A stretch of DNA of 12,929 nucleotides from NCBI GenBank assembly GCA_017420455.1, contig JAFOJB010000290.1, positions 1 through 12,929 on the forward strand. Reading direction: 5' to 3'. The DNA comes from Blautia sp. GTDB taxonomy: Bacteria; Bacillota; Clostridia; Lachnospirales; Lachnospiraceae. Under the pieces are notes generated by a model. The model was given only the letters and a program-made list of their open reading frames with translations, had not been told where the DNA came from and ran no database searches. This document shows, piece by piece, positions 4,590-11,439 of the stretch; positions within the stretch are counted from its first letter, which is position 1, and each line of letters starts with the position of its first letter. A program made the translations under genes and the position numbers.

Positions 4590-6632
4590 ATGAAACCACT
4601 TCGGGAACTGAAGGGGGTCGGGGAGAAGACGGAAAAGCTTTTCGCAAAGGTCGGCGTCGATACGACGGATGCCCTTCTCCACTATTATCCCAGAAACTAT
4701 GACGCCTTCCAGGAGCCGGTTCCCATCAGCGGATTACGGGAAGGGGAGGTCTTTTCCATAAAGGCGCAGGTGGCCTCCGAAATCTATATCAACCGGGGCG
4801 GAAGCCGGAATGTGATCGGGGTCACCCTTTCGGACCGCTCCGGGAGGATCCCTTCAATCTGGTTCCACGCCCCGTACCTTCGGAGCACCCTGAAGAAAGG
4901 CGCGGTTTACATATTCCGGGGAAGGGCGGGAAAACGGCAGAACCGCCTGCAGCTTGAGCATCCGGAGATTTTTACGGTAGAAGCCTACGCGGAGCTTCTG
5001 AAAACCCTTCGCCCGGTCTACTCGCTTACGGAAGGCCTGTCCAACAAAACTGTCACCAGGATGGTGAAAAAATGCCTGGAGGAAGAGGAACTCCTTCCGG
5101 ACTTTCTCCCGCCGGAAATCAGGGAAGGCTGCCGGCTCTGCGAGGAAAGCGAGGCCGTCAGGACGATCCATTTTCCAAAGACCAGGGAGGCGCTTCTGAC
5201 CGCCAGAAAAAGGCTGGTCTTTGATGAATTTCTTCTGTTTCTGCTTACGGTCCGGACCATGAGGGAAAACACCCTCGCCGCGGAAAATGAGTTCCATCTG
5301 AAGCCGGTGTGGAAGACAGAGGAGGTGATCGAATCCCTTCCCTATGAGCTTACCAAAGCCCAGAGAAATGTATGGACAGAGATCGAAAGGGACCTTTGCG
5401 GACACAGTGTCATGTCCCGGCTTGTACAGGGAGATGTGGGAAGCGGAAAGACCATCCTGGCCTTTCTTTCTATGATCCTGACTGCGGAAAACGGACACCA
5501 GTCTGCCCTGATGGTTCCCACGGAGGTGCTGGCGAACCAGCATTTTGAAGCGCTGACCTCCCTTCTGGAAAAGAACGGTCTGGAAAACTACTGCCCGGTC
5601 CTTCTGACCGGCTCCCAGACCGCGAAGGAAAAAAAGGAGCGGTACGAAAAAATCCGTACCGGACAGGCAAAGGTGATCGTCGGTACCCACGCGCTGATCC
5701 AGGAAAAGGTGGTCTATCAGGACCTGGCTCTGGTGATCACGGACGAGCAGCATCGGTTTGGAGTGAAGCAGAGAGAAGAATTTACTTCCCGGGGCCGTTC
5801 CCCGCATGTGCTGGTCATGAGCGCCACGCCCATCCCAAGGACACTGGCCCTCATCCTGTACGGAGACCTGGATATTTCCATCCTGGACGAGCTTCCCAGG
5901 AACCGTCTTCCCATCAAAAACTGCGTGGTTGACACCAGTTATCGGGAAAAAGCCTGCCGCTTCCTGGAAAAACAGGTACGGGAAGGAAGACAGGTTTACA
6001 TAATATGTCCCATGGTGGAAGGGAACGACGAGCTGGAGATCGAGAATGTGACGGATTACACCGAAAACCTGAAAACCGTCCTTCCACAGGATATCCGGAT
6101 CAGAGCCCTTCACGGGAAAATGAAGCCGAAGGAAAAGAATGAGATTATGGCCCTCTTCCTCGAAGGTGCCGTTGATATCCTGGTTTCCACCACGGTCATC
6201 GAAGTGGGCGTGAATGTACCGAACGCCACCGTCATGATGGTGGAAAATGCCGAACGCTTCGGCCTGGCGCAGCTCCATCAGCTTCGCGGCCGGGTAGGAC
6301 GGGGAGCGTATCAGTCCTACTGTATTTTTATACAGGGAAATCAGGAGGAGGAAACCAGGAAAAGGCTGGAAATCCTGAACAGCTCCAACGATGGGTTCCA
6401 TATTGCGGCGGAGGACCTGCGCCTGAGAGGCCCGGGAGACCTCTTTGGAATCCGTCAGAGCGGCCTGATGGATTTCCGGATCGGAGATATTTACCAGGAT
6501 GCCGATATCCTGAAAACCGCCAGCGAAGCAGCCGCCTCCATCCTTCAGGAAGACCCGTTTCTCACCCGGGAAGGCCACAGATACCTGAAGGAGAAGCTGG
6601 ATGAATATACCCGGAAAAAAATCTGTTTATGA
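4590..6632 (+). CDS. recG: ATP-dependent DNA helicase RecG
   Basis: RecG reverses stalled replication forks and moves Holliday junctions. The 680-residue product has the normal family length. An N-terminal helix-hairpin-like LKGVGEKT is followed by the OB-fold wedge domain (about residues 55-150). The helicase core carries all expected motifs: GDVGSGKT (about 283-290, Walker A), DEQH (385-388), SATPIP (from 411), TTVIEVGVNVPNA (motif V) and QLRGRVGR (564-571, motif VI). The RecG-specific end AAEDLRLRGPGDLFGIRQSG is intact. The start is ATG 4590 behind GGAGGAGAGG (4576-4585). Longer forms beginning at 4533 would be made from repeat DNA and are unlikely. The fakA-recG order is that of Bacillus (yloV, then recG further on). 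A terminator separates it from fakA, so transcription depends on read-through or on an unseen promoter. Confidence 0.98.
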   Translation: MKPLRELKGVGEKTEKLFAKVGVDTTDALLHYYPRNYDAFQEPVPISGLREGEVFSIKAQVASEIYINRGGSRNVIGVTLSDRSGRIPSIWFHAPYLRSTLKKGAVYIFRGRAGKRQNRLQLEHPEIFTVEAYAELLKTLRPVYSLTEGLSNKTVTRMVKKCLEEEELLPDFLPPEIREGCRLCEESEAVRTIHFPKTREALLTARKRLVFDEFLLFLLTVRTMRENTLAAENEFHLKPVWKTEEVIESLPYELTKAQRNVWTEIERDLCGHSVMSRLVQGDVGSGKTILAFLSMILTAENGHQSALMVPTEVLANQHFEALTSLLEKNGLENYCPVLLTGSQTAKEKKERYEKIRTGQAKVIVGTHALIQEKVVYQDLALVITDEQHRFGVKQREEFTSRGRSPHVLVMSATPIPRTLALILYGDLDISILDELPRNRLPIKNCVVDTSYREKACRFLEKQVREGRQVYIICPMVEGNDELEIENVTDYTENLKTVLPQDIRIRALHGKMKPKEKNEIMALFLEGAVDILVSTTVIEVGVNVPNATVMMVENAERFGLAQLHQLRGRVGRGAYQSYCIFIQGNQEEETRKRLEILNSSNDGFHIAAEDLRLRGPGDLFGIRQSGLMDFRIGDIYQDADILKTASEAAASILQEDPFLTREGHRYLKEKLDEYTRKKICL

Positions 6633-6651
6633 ACAAAAAGAAAATTTTCTG

Positions 6652-6680
6652 TTGCATTTTAGCGTCAGAAGTAGTATATT
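6652..6680 (+). promoter_or_regulatory. Promoter of the DUF6465 gene leader
   Basis: TTGCAT (6652-6657), a 17-nt spacer and TATATT (6675-6680) form a good sigma-A-type promoter just after recG. It implies a 5' leader of about 345 nt before the gene at 7031. No separate terminator for recG was seen before it. Confidence 0.7.
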
Positions 6681-6730
6681 ATCTGCGTTAATTTATACTC
6701 AATAACGATATTTACTGCTGAGACATTTCA

Positions 6731-6925
6731 GGTATTACGGATGAACGCCCGATGGTTCAGACAGATCCGGCAGTTAACTGCGTTAACGGGTATATGATCT
6801 ATATTTGCCGATGCGGCTGGCGTATAACGAGTGAATGCGCGATGTTCCGGCATGAAGCGGTGGTTATTTGCGTTCATGAGTATAAGATGTTGTAACAGAT
6901 TCTGCAGCTGCCCGTATTCCGGCAT
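6731..6925 (+). repeat. Degenerate repeat of about 90 nt in the leader, with GTTAAC palindromes
   Basis: The stretch from about 6731 and the stretch from about 6820 align loosely, by my hand alignment about 65% over 50 nt. Shared pieces are TGAA-GC, CGATG, TTGCGTT-like and GAGTAT/GGGTAT segments, and a weaker third start occurs near 6911 (CGTATTCCGGCAT). The first copy contains two adjacent palindromes, CAGTTAACTG (6771-6780) and CGTTAACG (6781-6788). The remainder of the 6633-7030 gap shows the promoter and the ATTTGCATA repeats listed separately, and no credible gene. Confidence 0.4.
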
Positions 6926-6962
6926 ACTTTACAAAATTCCCATCCGGAAGCATTGTCTGCCA

Positions 6963-7015
6963 GGATATATTTGCATATCAGGTATATTTGCATATCAGGA
7001 TTTATTTGCATAGCA
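6963..7015 (+). repeat. Three tandem 17-18 nt repeats carrying ATTTGCATA
   Basis: Units 6963-6980, 6981-6997 and 6998-7015 follow the pattern GGATATATTTGCATATCA with one deletion in the second and two or three changes in the third. The array ends one base before the AGGAGG (7017-7022) of the next gene. Evenly spaced copies could bind a protein or could simply be slippage products. The AT-rich units keep the ribosome binding site unstructured. Confidence 0.85.
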
Positions 7016-7030
7016 TAGGAGGTTGTCAAA

Positions 7031-7531
7031 ATGGCAAGAAAAAAAACAAATCCGACCGAAATGACAGAGGCTGTGAAGGAAACTGCCGAAAAAAGCACAG
7101 CGGCCGTTGAGGAAACTGCAGCCGCAGAAGAGCCGGAAAAAAAGAAACCCGCCAGGACCAGAACCAGAAAAACAGACTCTGCGGCAGCCGAAAAAGCTGT
7201 GAAAACCGCAAAGGAAACTGCGGAAAAAGCTGTAAAATCTGTCGAAGAAAAGGCTAAAAAAGCGGAAAAAACCATAAAGGAAGCTGCAGAAAAGGCCGCC
7301 GTGAAAAAATCCGCTCCGAAAAAAGCAGAGCCCGATACGATGCTTTATGTCCAGTACTGGGGCAAGCAGGTGGACGTGAAGGATGTCGTCGAGGATATCA
7401 AGGCTGTATGGACAGACGAAATGGGCAAAAAGCTCGAGGACATCAAGGAACTCAGGGTATATCTGAAGCCGGAAGATAATGGCGCTCACTTTGTGATCAA
7501 CGGAGAGATCACAGGATTTGTAGCAATGTAA
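7031..7531 (+). CDS. DUF6465-type Lys/Ala-rich protein
   Basis: A 166-residue protein at ATG 7031 with AGGAGG at 7017-7022. Residues 1-100 are low complexity, made of Ala, Lys, Glu and Thr with a basic patch RTRTRK (42-47), and look like histone-tail or long charged-helix sequence. Residues 101-166 form a compact domain (MLYVQYWGKQ, VEDIKAVWTDEMGKK, ELRVYLKPEDNGAHFVINGE) that I recognise as the DUF6465 type common in Lachnospiraceae. There are no membrane or signal segments. The role is unknown. A nucleic-acid-binding or nucleoid-associated role is conceivable from the basic Ala/Lys tail, but this is only inference. It is transcribed alone: a long leader with a promoter lies in front and a strong terminator behind. 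Confidence 0.88.
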   Translation: MARKKTNPTEMTEAVKETAEKSTAAVEETAAAEEPEKKKPARTRTRKTDSAAAEKAVKTAKETAEKAVKSVEEKAKKAEKTIKEAAEKAAVKKSAPKKAEPDTMLYVQYWGKQVDVKDVVEDIKAVWTDEMGKKLEDIKELRVYLKPEDNGAHFVINGEITGFVAM

Positions 7532-7536
7532 GAAAG

Positions 7537-7593
7537 AAAAGCGGACGCTGGAAGGGGATTGTGAAGGAATTCCTCAGCTTCCGCTTTTCTTTT
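7537..7593 (+). terminator. Terminator after the DUF6465 gene
   Basis: AAAAGCGGA (7537-7545) pairs with TCCGCTTTT (7580-7588). After a C-T mismatch GCTG (7547-7550) pairs with CAGC (7575-7578). CTTTT follows (7589-7593). The flanking A and T runs make it likely to work in both directions. Confidence 0.82.
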
Positions 7594-7633
7594 GTGAACA
7601 AACTGTTAAATTTGTATATTTTCCGAGATTTAA

Positions 7634-7662
7634 TTGCAGGAATTTGTGTAATTTGTTATAAT
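7634..7662 (+). promoter_or_regulatory. Promoter of the methylglyoxal-synthase-like/rsmD unit
   Basis: TTGCAG (7634-7639), a 17-nt spacer and a perfect TATAAT (7657-7662) stand about 55 nt ahead of the start at 7718. This is the best sigma-A-type promoter in the window. It probably serves the overlapping rsmD and perhaps coaD and the coiled-coil gene up to the terminator at 9900. Confidence 0.85.
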
Positions 7663-7717
7663 AGAAAAGGGTTACTATAAAACAAGAATATACATTTCGC
7701 AGAACGGAGAGACGAAT

Positions 7718-8113
7718 ATGAACCTGGGAATCATCGCGCACAACAGTAAGAAAGTGTTAATCGAGGATTTCTGCATTGCCTACAAAAATATCCTGGCAAA
7801 GCATGAAGTCTATGCCACAGGAACTACCGGACGAAGGATAGAGGAGGCAACCGGCCTGCACGTCCACAAATTCCTTGCGGGCAGCATCGGCGGAGACAAG
7901 CAGTTCATGGAGATGGTGGAAAGACAGGATCTGGACCTGGTCATTCTGTTTTACAATCCCGTTATGATCGATCCCAAGGAACCGGATATCGTGAGTATCG
8001 TCAAACGATGCGATCAGTACAACATTCCCTGTGCCACGAACATAGCTACCGCGGAGGCGCTCATCCACGCCCTTGAAAGAGGAGACCTGGACTGGAGACT
8101 GAATCTGAAATGA
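7718..8113 (+). CDS. Methylglyoxal synthase-like protein, altered active site
   Basis: A 131-residue single-domain MGS-like protein. The phosphate-binding YATGTTG (32-38), LAGSIGGDKQ (53-62) and IPCATNIATAEAL (103-115) place it in the methylglyoxal synthase family, which turns dihydroxyacetone phosphate into methylglyoxal. Aligned by eye with E. coli MgsA, D71 is kept (D60) and D101 is kept (D90), but D20 is N9, D91 is N80 (FYNP in place of FWDP) and H98 is K87. H19 is kept (H8). Three changes among residues assigned to the active site make true activity uncertain. It may be a divergent enzyme or a sugar-phosphate-binding regulator. The start ATG 7718 has GGAGA at 7706-7710. Its stop overlaps the rsmD start (ATGA at 8110-8113), so the two are translationally coupled. 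Automatic annotation will call it mgsA. Confidence 0.85.
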   Translation: MNLGIIAHNSKKVLIEDFCIAYKNILAKHEVYATGTTGRRIEEATGLHVHKFLAGSIGGDKQFMEMVERQDLDLVILFYNPVMIDPKEPDIVSIVKRCDQYNIPCATNIATAEALIHALERGDLDWRLNLK

Positions 8114-8679
8114 GAGTCATCGCCGGAAGTGCCAGACATCTGAACCTGAAAACAGTCCCCGGACTGGAGACCAGACCGACAACGGACAGGATCAAGGAAA
8201 CGCTGTTCAACATACTGCAGCCGGATCTTCCGGGCTGCAGTTTTCTGGATCTCTTTGCCGGGAGCGGAGCCATCGGAATCGAAGCCCTGAGCAGGGGGGC
8301 CGGTTCCGCTGTTTTTGTGGAAAAAAATCCCAAAGCCTGCGCCTGCATCCGGGAGAATCTTGCATTTACAAAACTTGCCGGACGTGGTAGACTCTTATCC
8401 ATGGATGTTCTGCAGGCGCTCCGGAGCCTGGAGGGGAAGGAAACCTTCCATTATATATTTATGGATCCGCCTTACAATAAGGAACTGGAAAAGAGCATTC
8501 TGCTCTATCTGCAGAACAGCTCCATCGCGGACGAAAATACCAGGATCATTGTGGAAGCAGACCTCTCCACGGACTTTTCCTATCTGGAAGGAATGGGCTT
8601 TACCCTGGTCCGCAGCAAGGAATACAAGACAAACAAGCATGCTTTTATCCAGAAGCTGACCCACAGGAAAAGAGAGTAA
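8110..8679 (+). CDS. rsmD: 16S rRNA (guanine-966-N2)-methyltransferase RsmD
   Basis: RsmD methylates G966 of 16S rRNA in the assembling small subunit, with S-adenosylmethionine as donor. The 189-residue product begins MRVIAGSARH and has the family's TRPTTDRIKETLFNIL segment (21-36), the SAM-binding FLDLFAGSGAIGIEALSRGA (45-64) and the catalytic DPPY (119-122). The length is normal. It overlaps the methylglyoxal-synthase-like gene by 4 nt (ATGA) and precedes coaD, and the rsmD-coaD pair is widely conserved in Firmicutes. Its last codons (HRKRE, stop at 8677-8679) lie in the first unit of a 19-nt tandem repeat, so the natural C-terminus may have been changed slightly by duplication. Confidence 0.97.
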   Translation: MRVIAGSARHLNLKTVPGLETRPTTDRIKETLFNILQPDLPGCSFLDLFAGSGAIGIEALSRGAGSAVFVEKNPKACACIRENLAFTKLAGRGRLLSMDVLQALRSLEGKETFHYIFMDPPYNKELEKSILLYLQNSSIADENTRIIVEADLSTDFSYLEGMGFTLVRSKEYKTNKHAFIQKLTHRKRE

Positions 8680-8720
8680 AATCAAGAAAAGAGAGTAAAA
8701 TCAAGAAAAGAGAGTAAAAT
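8668..8720 (+). repeat. 19-nt tandem repeat spanning the rsmD end and coaD ribosome binding site
   Basis: AAAAGAGAGTAAAATCAAG occurs exactly at 8668-8686 and 8687-8705, and its first 15 nt again at 8706-8720, directly before the coaD ATG. Every unit contains GAGAG, the only candidate ribosome binding sequence for coaD, followed by TAAAAT. The first unit holds the rsmD stop codon. Perfect identity points to recent slippage. Confidence 0.95.
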
Positions 8721-9203
8721 ATGGTAGTTGCTGTATACCCCGGAAGTTTTGATCCTGCCACCTACGGACACCTCGATATCATCAGAAGGGCAAGCATCTC
8801 CTTCGACAAAGTCGTCGTCGGCGTTTTACATAATTCTGCAAAAACGCCGTTGTTTTCTGTCGAAGAACGTGTTAATATACTTGAGAAGGCAGTGATAGAT
8901 ATTCCAAATGTAGTCGTGAAACCCTTCGAAGGGCTTTCGGTCAATTTCGCGCGGGAAAACCACGCCCAGGTGATCGTAAGAGGGCTTCGCGCGGTGACAG
9001 ATTTTGAATATGAGCTGCAGATGGCCCAGACAAACCGGGTCCTTGCTCCGGATGTAGACACGGTATTCCTGACTACCAGCCTGGAGTACGCGTACCTCAG
9101 TTCTACCATCATGAAAGAAGTTGCGTTATTTGGGGGAGACTTAAGCAGATTCGCTCCGGAAGAAATTACGGACGCCCTGAAGCAGAAAATAAGGAAACGA
9201 TGA
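8721..9203 (+). CDS. coaD: Phosphopantetheine adenylyltransferase
   Basis: CoaD joins ATP and 4'-phosphopantetheine to dephospho-CoA, the penultimate step of CoA synthesis. The 160-residue product shows the nucleotidyltransferase signature [10 protein letters not shown] (8-17, with the TxGH motif at 14-17), the substrate-binding [19 protein letters not shown] (85-103, R87 and R90) and the second ATP motif SSTIMKE (127-133). The length is typical. It is translated from ATG 8721, with a weak site (GAGAG at about 8710-8714) supplied by the tandem repeat. It likely continues the unit that starts at 7718, and the next gene follows after 13 nt. Confidence 0.98.
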   Translation: MVVAVYPGSFDPATYGHLDIIRRASISFDKVVVGVLHNSAKTPLFSVEERVNILEKAVIDIPNVVVKPFEGLSVNFARENHAQVIVRGLRAVTDFEYELQMAQTNRVLAPDVDTVFLTTSLEYAYLSSTIMKEVALFGGDLSRFAPEEITDALKQKIRKR

Positions 9204-9216
9204 AGGAGAAGTATAT

Positions 9217-9876
9217 ATGAGCAGCAGAATCGAACAGATCATTGAAGAAATCGAAGAGTATGTGGACAGCTGTAAGTTCCAGCCTCTTTCTACCAGGAAA
9301 ATCGTCGTAGACAAAGAGGAAATATCTGAATACTTAAGAGAACTTCGCCTGAAAACGCCGGATGAGATCAAGCGCTACCAGAAGATCATCAGCAACAAGG
9401 ACGCTATCCTTGAGGATGCTCAGAACAAAGCGGACGCCATCATCGCCCAGGCCAACGAGAGAGCACAGGAAATGGTCACCCAGCATGAAATCATGCAGAA
9501 AGCCTATGTCCAGGCAAATGAGACGGTCAATTCCGCCAACAGACAGGCTCAGGAAATTCTGAATTCTGCTACGAACGACGCGAATTCCATCCGCCTGTCC
9601 GCGATCACCTACACAGATGATATGATGGCGAATATCGAGTCAGTGCTTTCCGAAACCCTCGAGGATGCCGGCAGCAAATATCAGGCCTTTATCGATTCTC
9701 TGCAGAATTGTCTGGATGTGGTGAACCATAACCGGGCGGAGCTGGCACCGCAGACAGCGCAGGCAGCGGCTATATCCAATACCTATCAGAATACAGCAAC
9801 CAGCAGCAGTTCCGAACCCATCGAGGAAGAAGACGAAGATACAGATTTTGTGGATGATCTTGATGAGGATAACTGA
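9217..9876 (+). CDS. Coiled-coil protein, V-ATPase subunit H/DivIVA-like
   Basis: A 219-residue protein from ATG 9217, with AAGGAG at 9203-9208. Residues 1-50 (IEQIIEEIEEYVDSCKFQPL, then a STRKIVVDKEEISEYLREL segment) resemble the N-terminal part of clostridial proteins usually labelled ATPase or H+-ATPase subunit H. Residues about 50-130 form a charged, Gln/Ala-rich coiled coil like those of DivIVA and ATP synthase b subunits. The C-terminus is very acidic (EEEDEDTDFVDDLDED). There is no ATP-binding motif and no membrane segment, so the database label ATPase is probably misleading. A role in division or polar scaffolding is inference from the coiled-coil type and its place beside coaD. It is followed by a terminator. 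Confidence 0.8.
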   Translation: MSSRIEQIIEEIEEYVDSCKFQPLSTRKIVVDKEEISEYLRELRLKTPDEIKRYQKIISNKDAILEDAQNKADAIIAQANERAQEMVTQHEIMQKAYVQANETVNSANRQAQEILNSATNDANSIRLSAITYTDDMMANIESVLSETLEDAGSKYQAFIDSLQNCLDVVNHNRAELAPQTAQAAAISNTYQNTATSSSSEPIEEEDEDTDFVDDLDEDN

Positions 9877-9899
9877 TAGATCAGTCTATGTAAAAAGTG

Positions 9900-9947
9900 G
9901 GGACATCTATGAAAGTTCGAAGGAGCTGGAATGGATGTCTCTTTTTT
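9900..9947 (+). terminator. Terminator or attenuator upstream of pepD
   Basis: GACATCTAT (9902-9910) pairs with ATGGATGTC (9931-9939) with one G-U pair. G-T and G-C pairs extend the stem, and CTTTTTT follows (9941-9947). It ends only 22 nt before the pepD start and about 6 nt before its ribosome binding site. It may end the coaD unit, or control entry into pepD. Confidence 0.75.
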
Positions 9948-9969
9948 GTAAAGAGGAGGAGAAGCTTTT

Positions 9970-11424
9970 ATGGGTGTACTGGAAGGCTTAAAGCCGGAAA
10001 GAGTATTTTACTATTTTGAACAGATCTGCGGGATTCCTCACGGGTCCGGCAATATCGGGCAGATCAGCGATTATCTGGTCTCCTTCGCGAAGGAGCATGG
10101 TCTTCGATATCTGCAGGATGAAATGAAGAATGTGCTCATCTGCAAGGAGGCCGCGCCGGGTTACGAGAACAGCGCACCGGTCATTCTGCAGGGCCATATG
10201 GACATGGTCTGCGAGAAAAGGGCGGATGTCGAACACGATTTCACAAAGGACGGGCTGAAGCTTCATGTGGAGGATGGCTGTGTCCGCGCGGAAGGAACGA
10301 CCCTCGGCGGGGACGACGGGATCGCCGTCGCCTATGCCCTGGCGCTTCTGGAGGACAAGAGTCTTCCGGCTCCCGCGCTGGAATGCCTGTTCACCGTGGA
10401 TGAAGAGATCGGCCTTCTGGGAGCAGACGGGTTCGACTGCAGTGTCCTTCAGGGGAAAACCCTGATCAATATGGATTCCGAGGCAGAGGGTATCCTTACC
10501 GTTTCCTGCGCCGGCGGCATGGGGGCTTATACCCGCCTTCCTGTAAAACGGGAAATGGTCGGGGGAACTCTGGTGGAGGTCCGTCTCCACGGGCTGCGCG
10601 GCGGCCATTCCGGAGCGGAGATCCACAAAAACCGCGGGAACGCGAATGTCCTTATGGGAAGATTCCTTTACGATCTTTCCCAGGAAACCGGCTTTGCCCT
10701 GGTAACCCTCCACGGCGGGGAGAAGGACAATGCCATCACCAGGGAATGTACCTGTACCTTCATGGTCAGAGATGAGAAGGACGCAAAGACAGCAGAGGAC
10801 CTGTGCCGGAAGCTCACAGAAGCCCTTCGGAAGGAATACGCCAATATCGACGATGGGATCACCTTTACCTGCAGCGTGGTTTCGGCTGCGGCAGAGGAGA
10901 ACGCTCTGGTTCCCACAAGCCAGGAGAAGGTGATCTTTTACCTGATGAACGTCCCCTTCGGTGTCCGCAAGATGAGCGGCACCATTGAAGGCCTTGTAGA
11001 AACCTCCAGCAATATCGGCATTCTGAAGCTCGGCGAAAAGGAACTTCTGGCCGTTTCCAGCGTCCGTTCCTCTGTAGGGACCGCAAAGGAAGCCCTGAGC
11101 AGCACTCTTCGCTACCTTACGGAGTTCCTCGGCGGGACCTATACCGTGGAGGGAAGCTATCCCGCATGGGAATACCGGAAGGAATCCCCGCTCCGGGATC
11201 TGATGGTCAGGGTCTTCCGGGAGCAGTATGGCCATGAGCAAAGGGTAGAGGCCATTCACGCAGGCCTGGAGTGCGGGCTTTTCTACGACAAGATCCCGGG
11301 GCTTGACAGTGTATCCATCGGGCCGGATATGAAGAATATCCATACATCTGAAGAGACTCTGGACATTGCTTCTGCAGAGAGGGTATACACATATGTCCGC
11401 AAAGTGCTGGAACAGATGAGATAA
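9970..11424 (+). CDS. pepD: Beta-Ala-His / Xaa-His dipeptidase (aminoacyl-histidine dipeptidase), M20 family
   Basis: PepD is a cytosolic zinc peptidase that cleaves dipeptides, notably Xaa-His. The 484-residue product begins with the family segment PERVFYYFEQICGIPHGSG. It has the metal-site motifs QGHMDMVC (H76, D78), GGDDG (113-117), DEEIGLLGA (E145, E146), NMDSE (D169) and C-terminal NIHTSEE (H458). The lid domain contains RGGHSGAEIH (about 210-219). The length agrees with E. coli PepD at about 485. Start ATG 9970 lies behind GAGGAGGAG (9953-9961). The next gene begins 15 nt after its stop, so pepD, the alarmone synthase and the radical SAM gene probably share a transcript. Confidence 0.96.
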   Translation: MGVLEGLKPERVFYYFEQICGIPHGSGNIGQISDYLVSFAKEHGLRYLQDEMKNVLICKEAAPGYENSAPVILQGHMDMVCEKRADVEHDFTKDGLKLHVEDGCVRAEGTTLGGDDGIAVAYALALLEDKSLPAPALECLFTVDEEIGLLGADGFDCSVLQGKTLINMDSEAEGILTVSCAGGMGAYTRLPVKREMVGGTLVEVRLHGLRGGHSGAEIHKNRGNANVLMGRFLYDLSQETGFALVTLHGGEKDNAITRECTCTFMVRDEKDAKTAEDLCRKLTEALRKEYANIDDGITFTCSVVSAAAEENALVPTSQEKVIFYLMNVPFGVRKMSGTIEGLVETSSNIGILKLGEKELLAVSSVRSSVGTAKEALSSTLRYLTEFLGGTYTVEGSYPAWEYRKESPLRDLMVRVFREQYGHEQRVEAIHAGLECGLFYDKIPGLDSVSIGPDMKNIHTSEETLDIASAERVYTYVRKVLEQMR

Positions 11425-11439
11425 AGGAAGGGAACACAA

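Noticed and set aside
4854..6578. A minus-strand open frame of 574 codons inside recG
   Set aside because: Antisense to intact recG, with no recognisable motif and composition typical of a shadow frame.
6728..6925. A minus-strand 65-codon frame with an internal repeat in the gap after recG
   Set aside because: The internal similarity follows from the DNA-level duplication of about 90 nt. No ribosome binding site or family match was seen, and a plus-strand promoter reads through the region.
6963..7015. Possible CRISPR-like array
   Set aside because: Units are 17-18 nt, directly abutting and without spacers. No cas gene is nearby.
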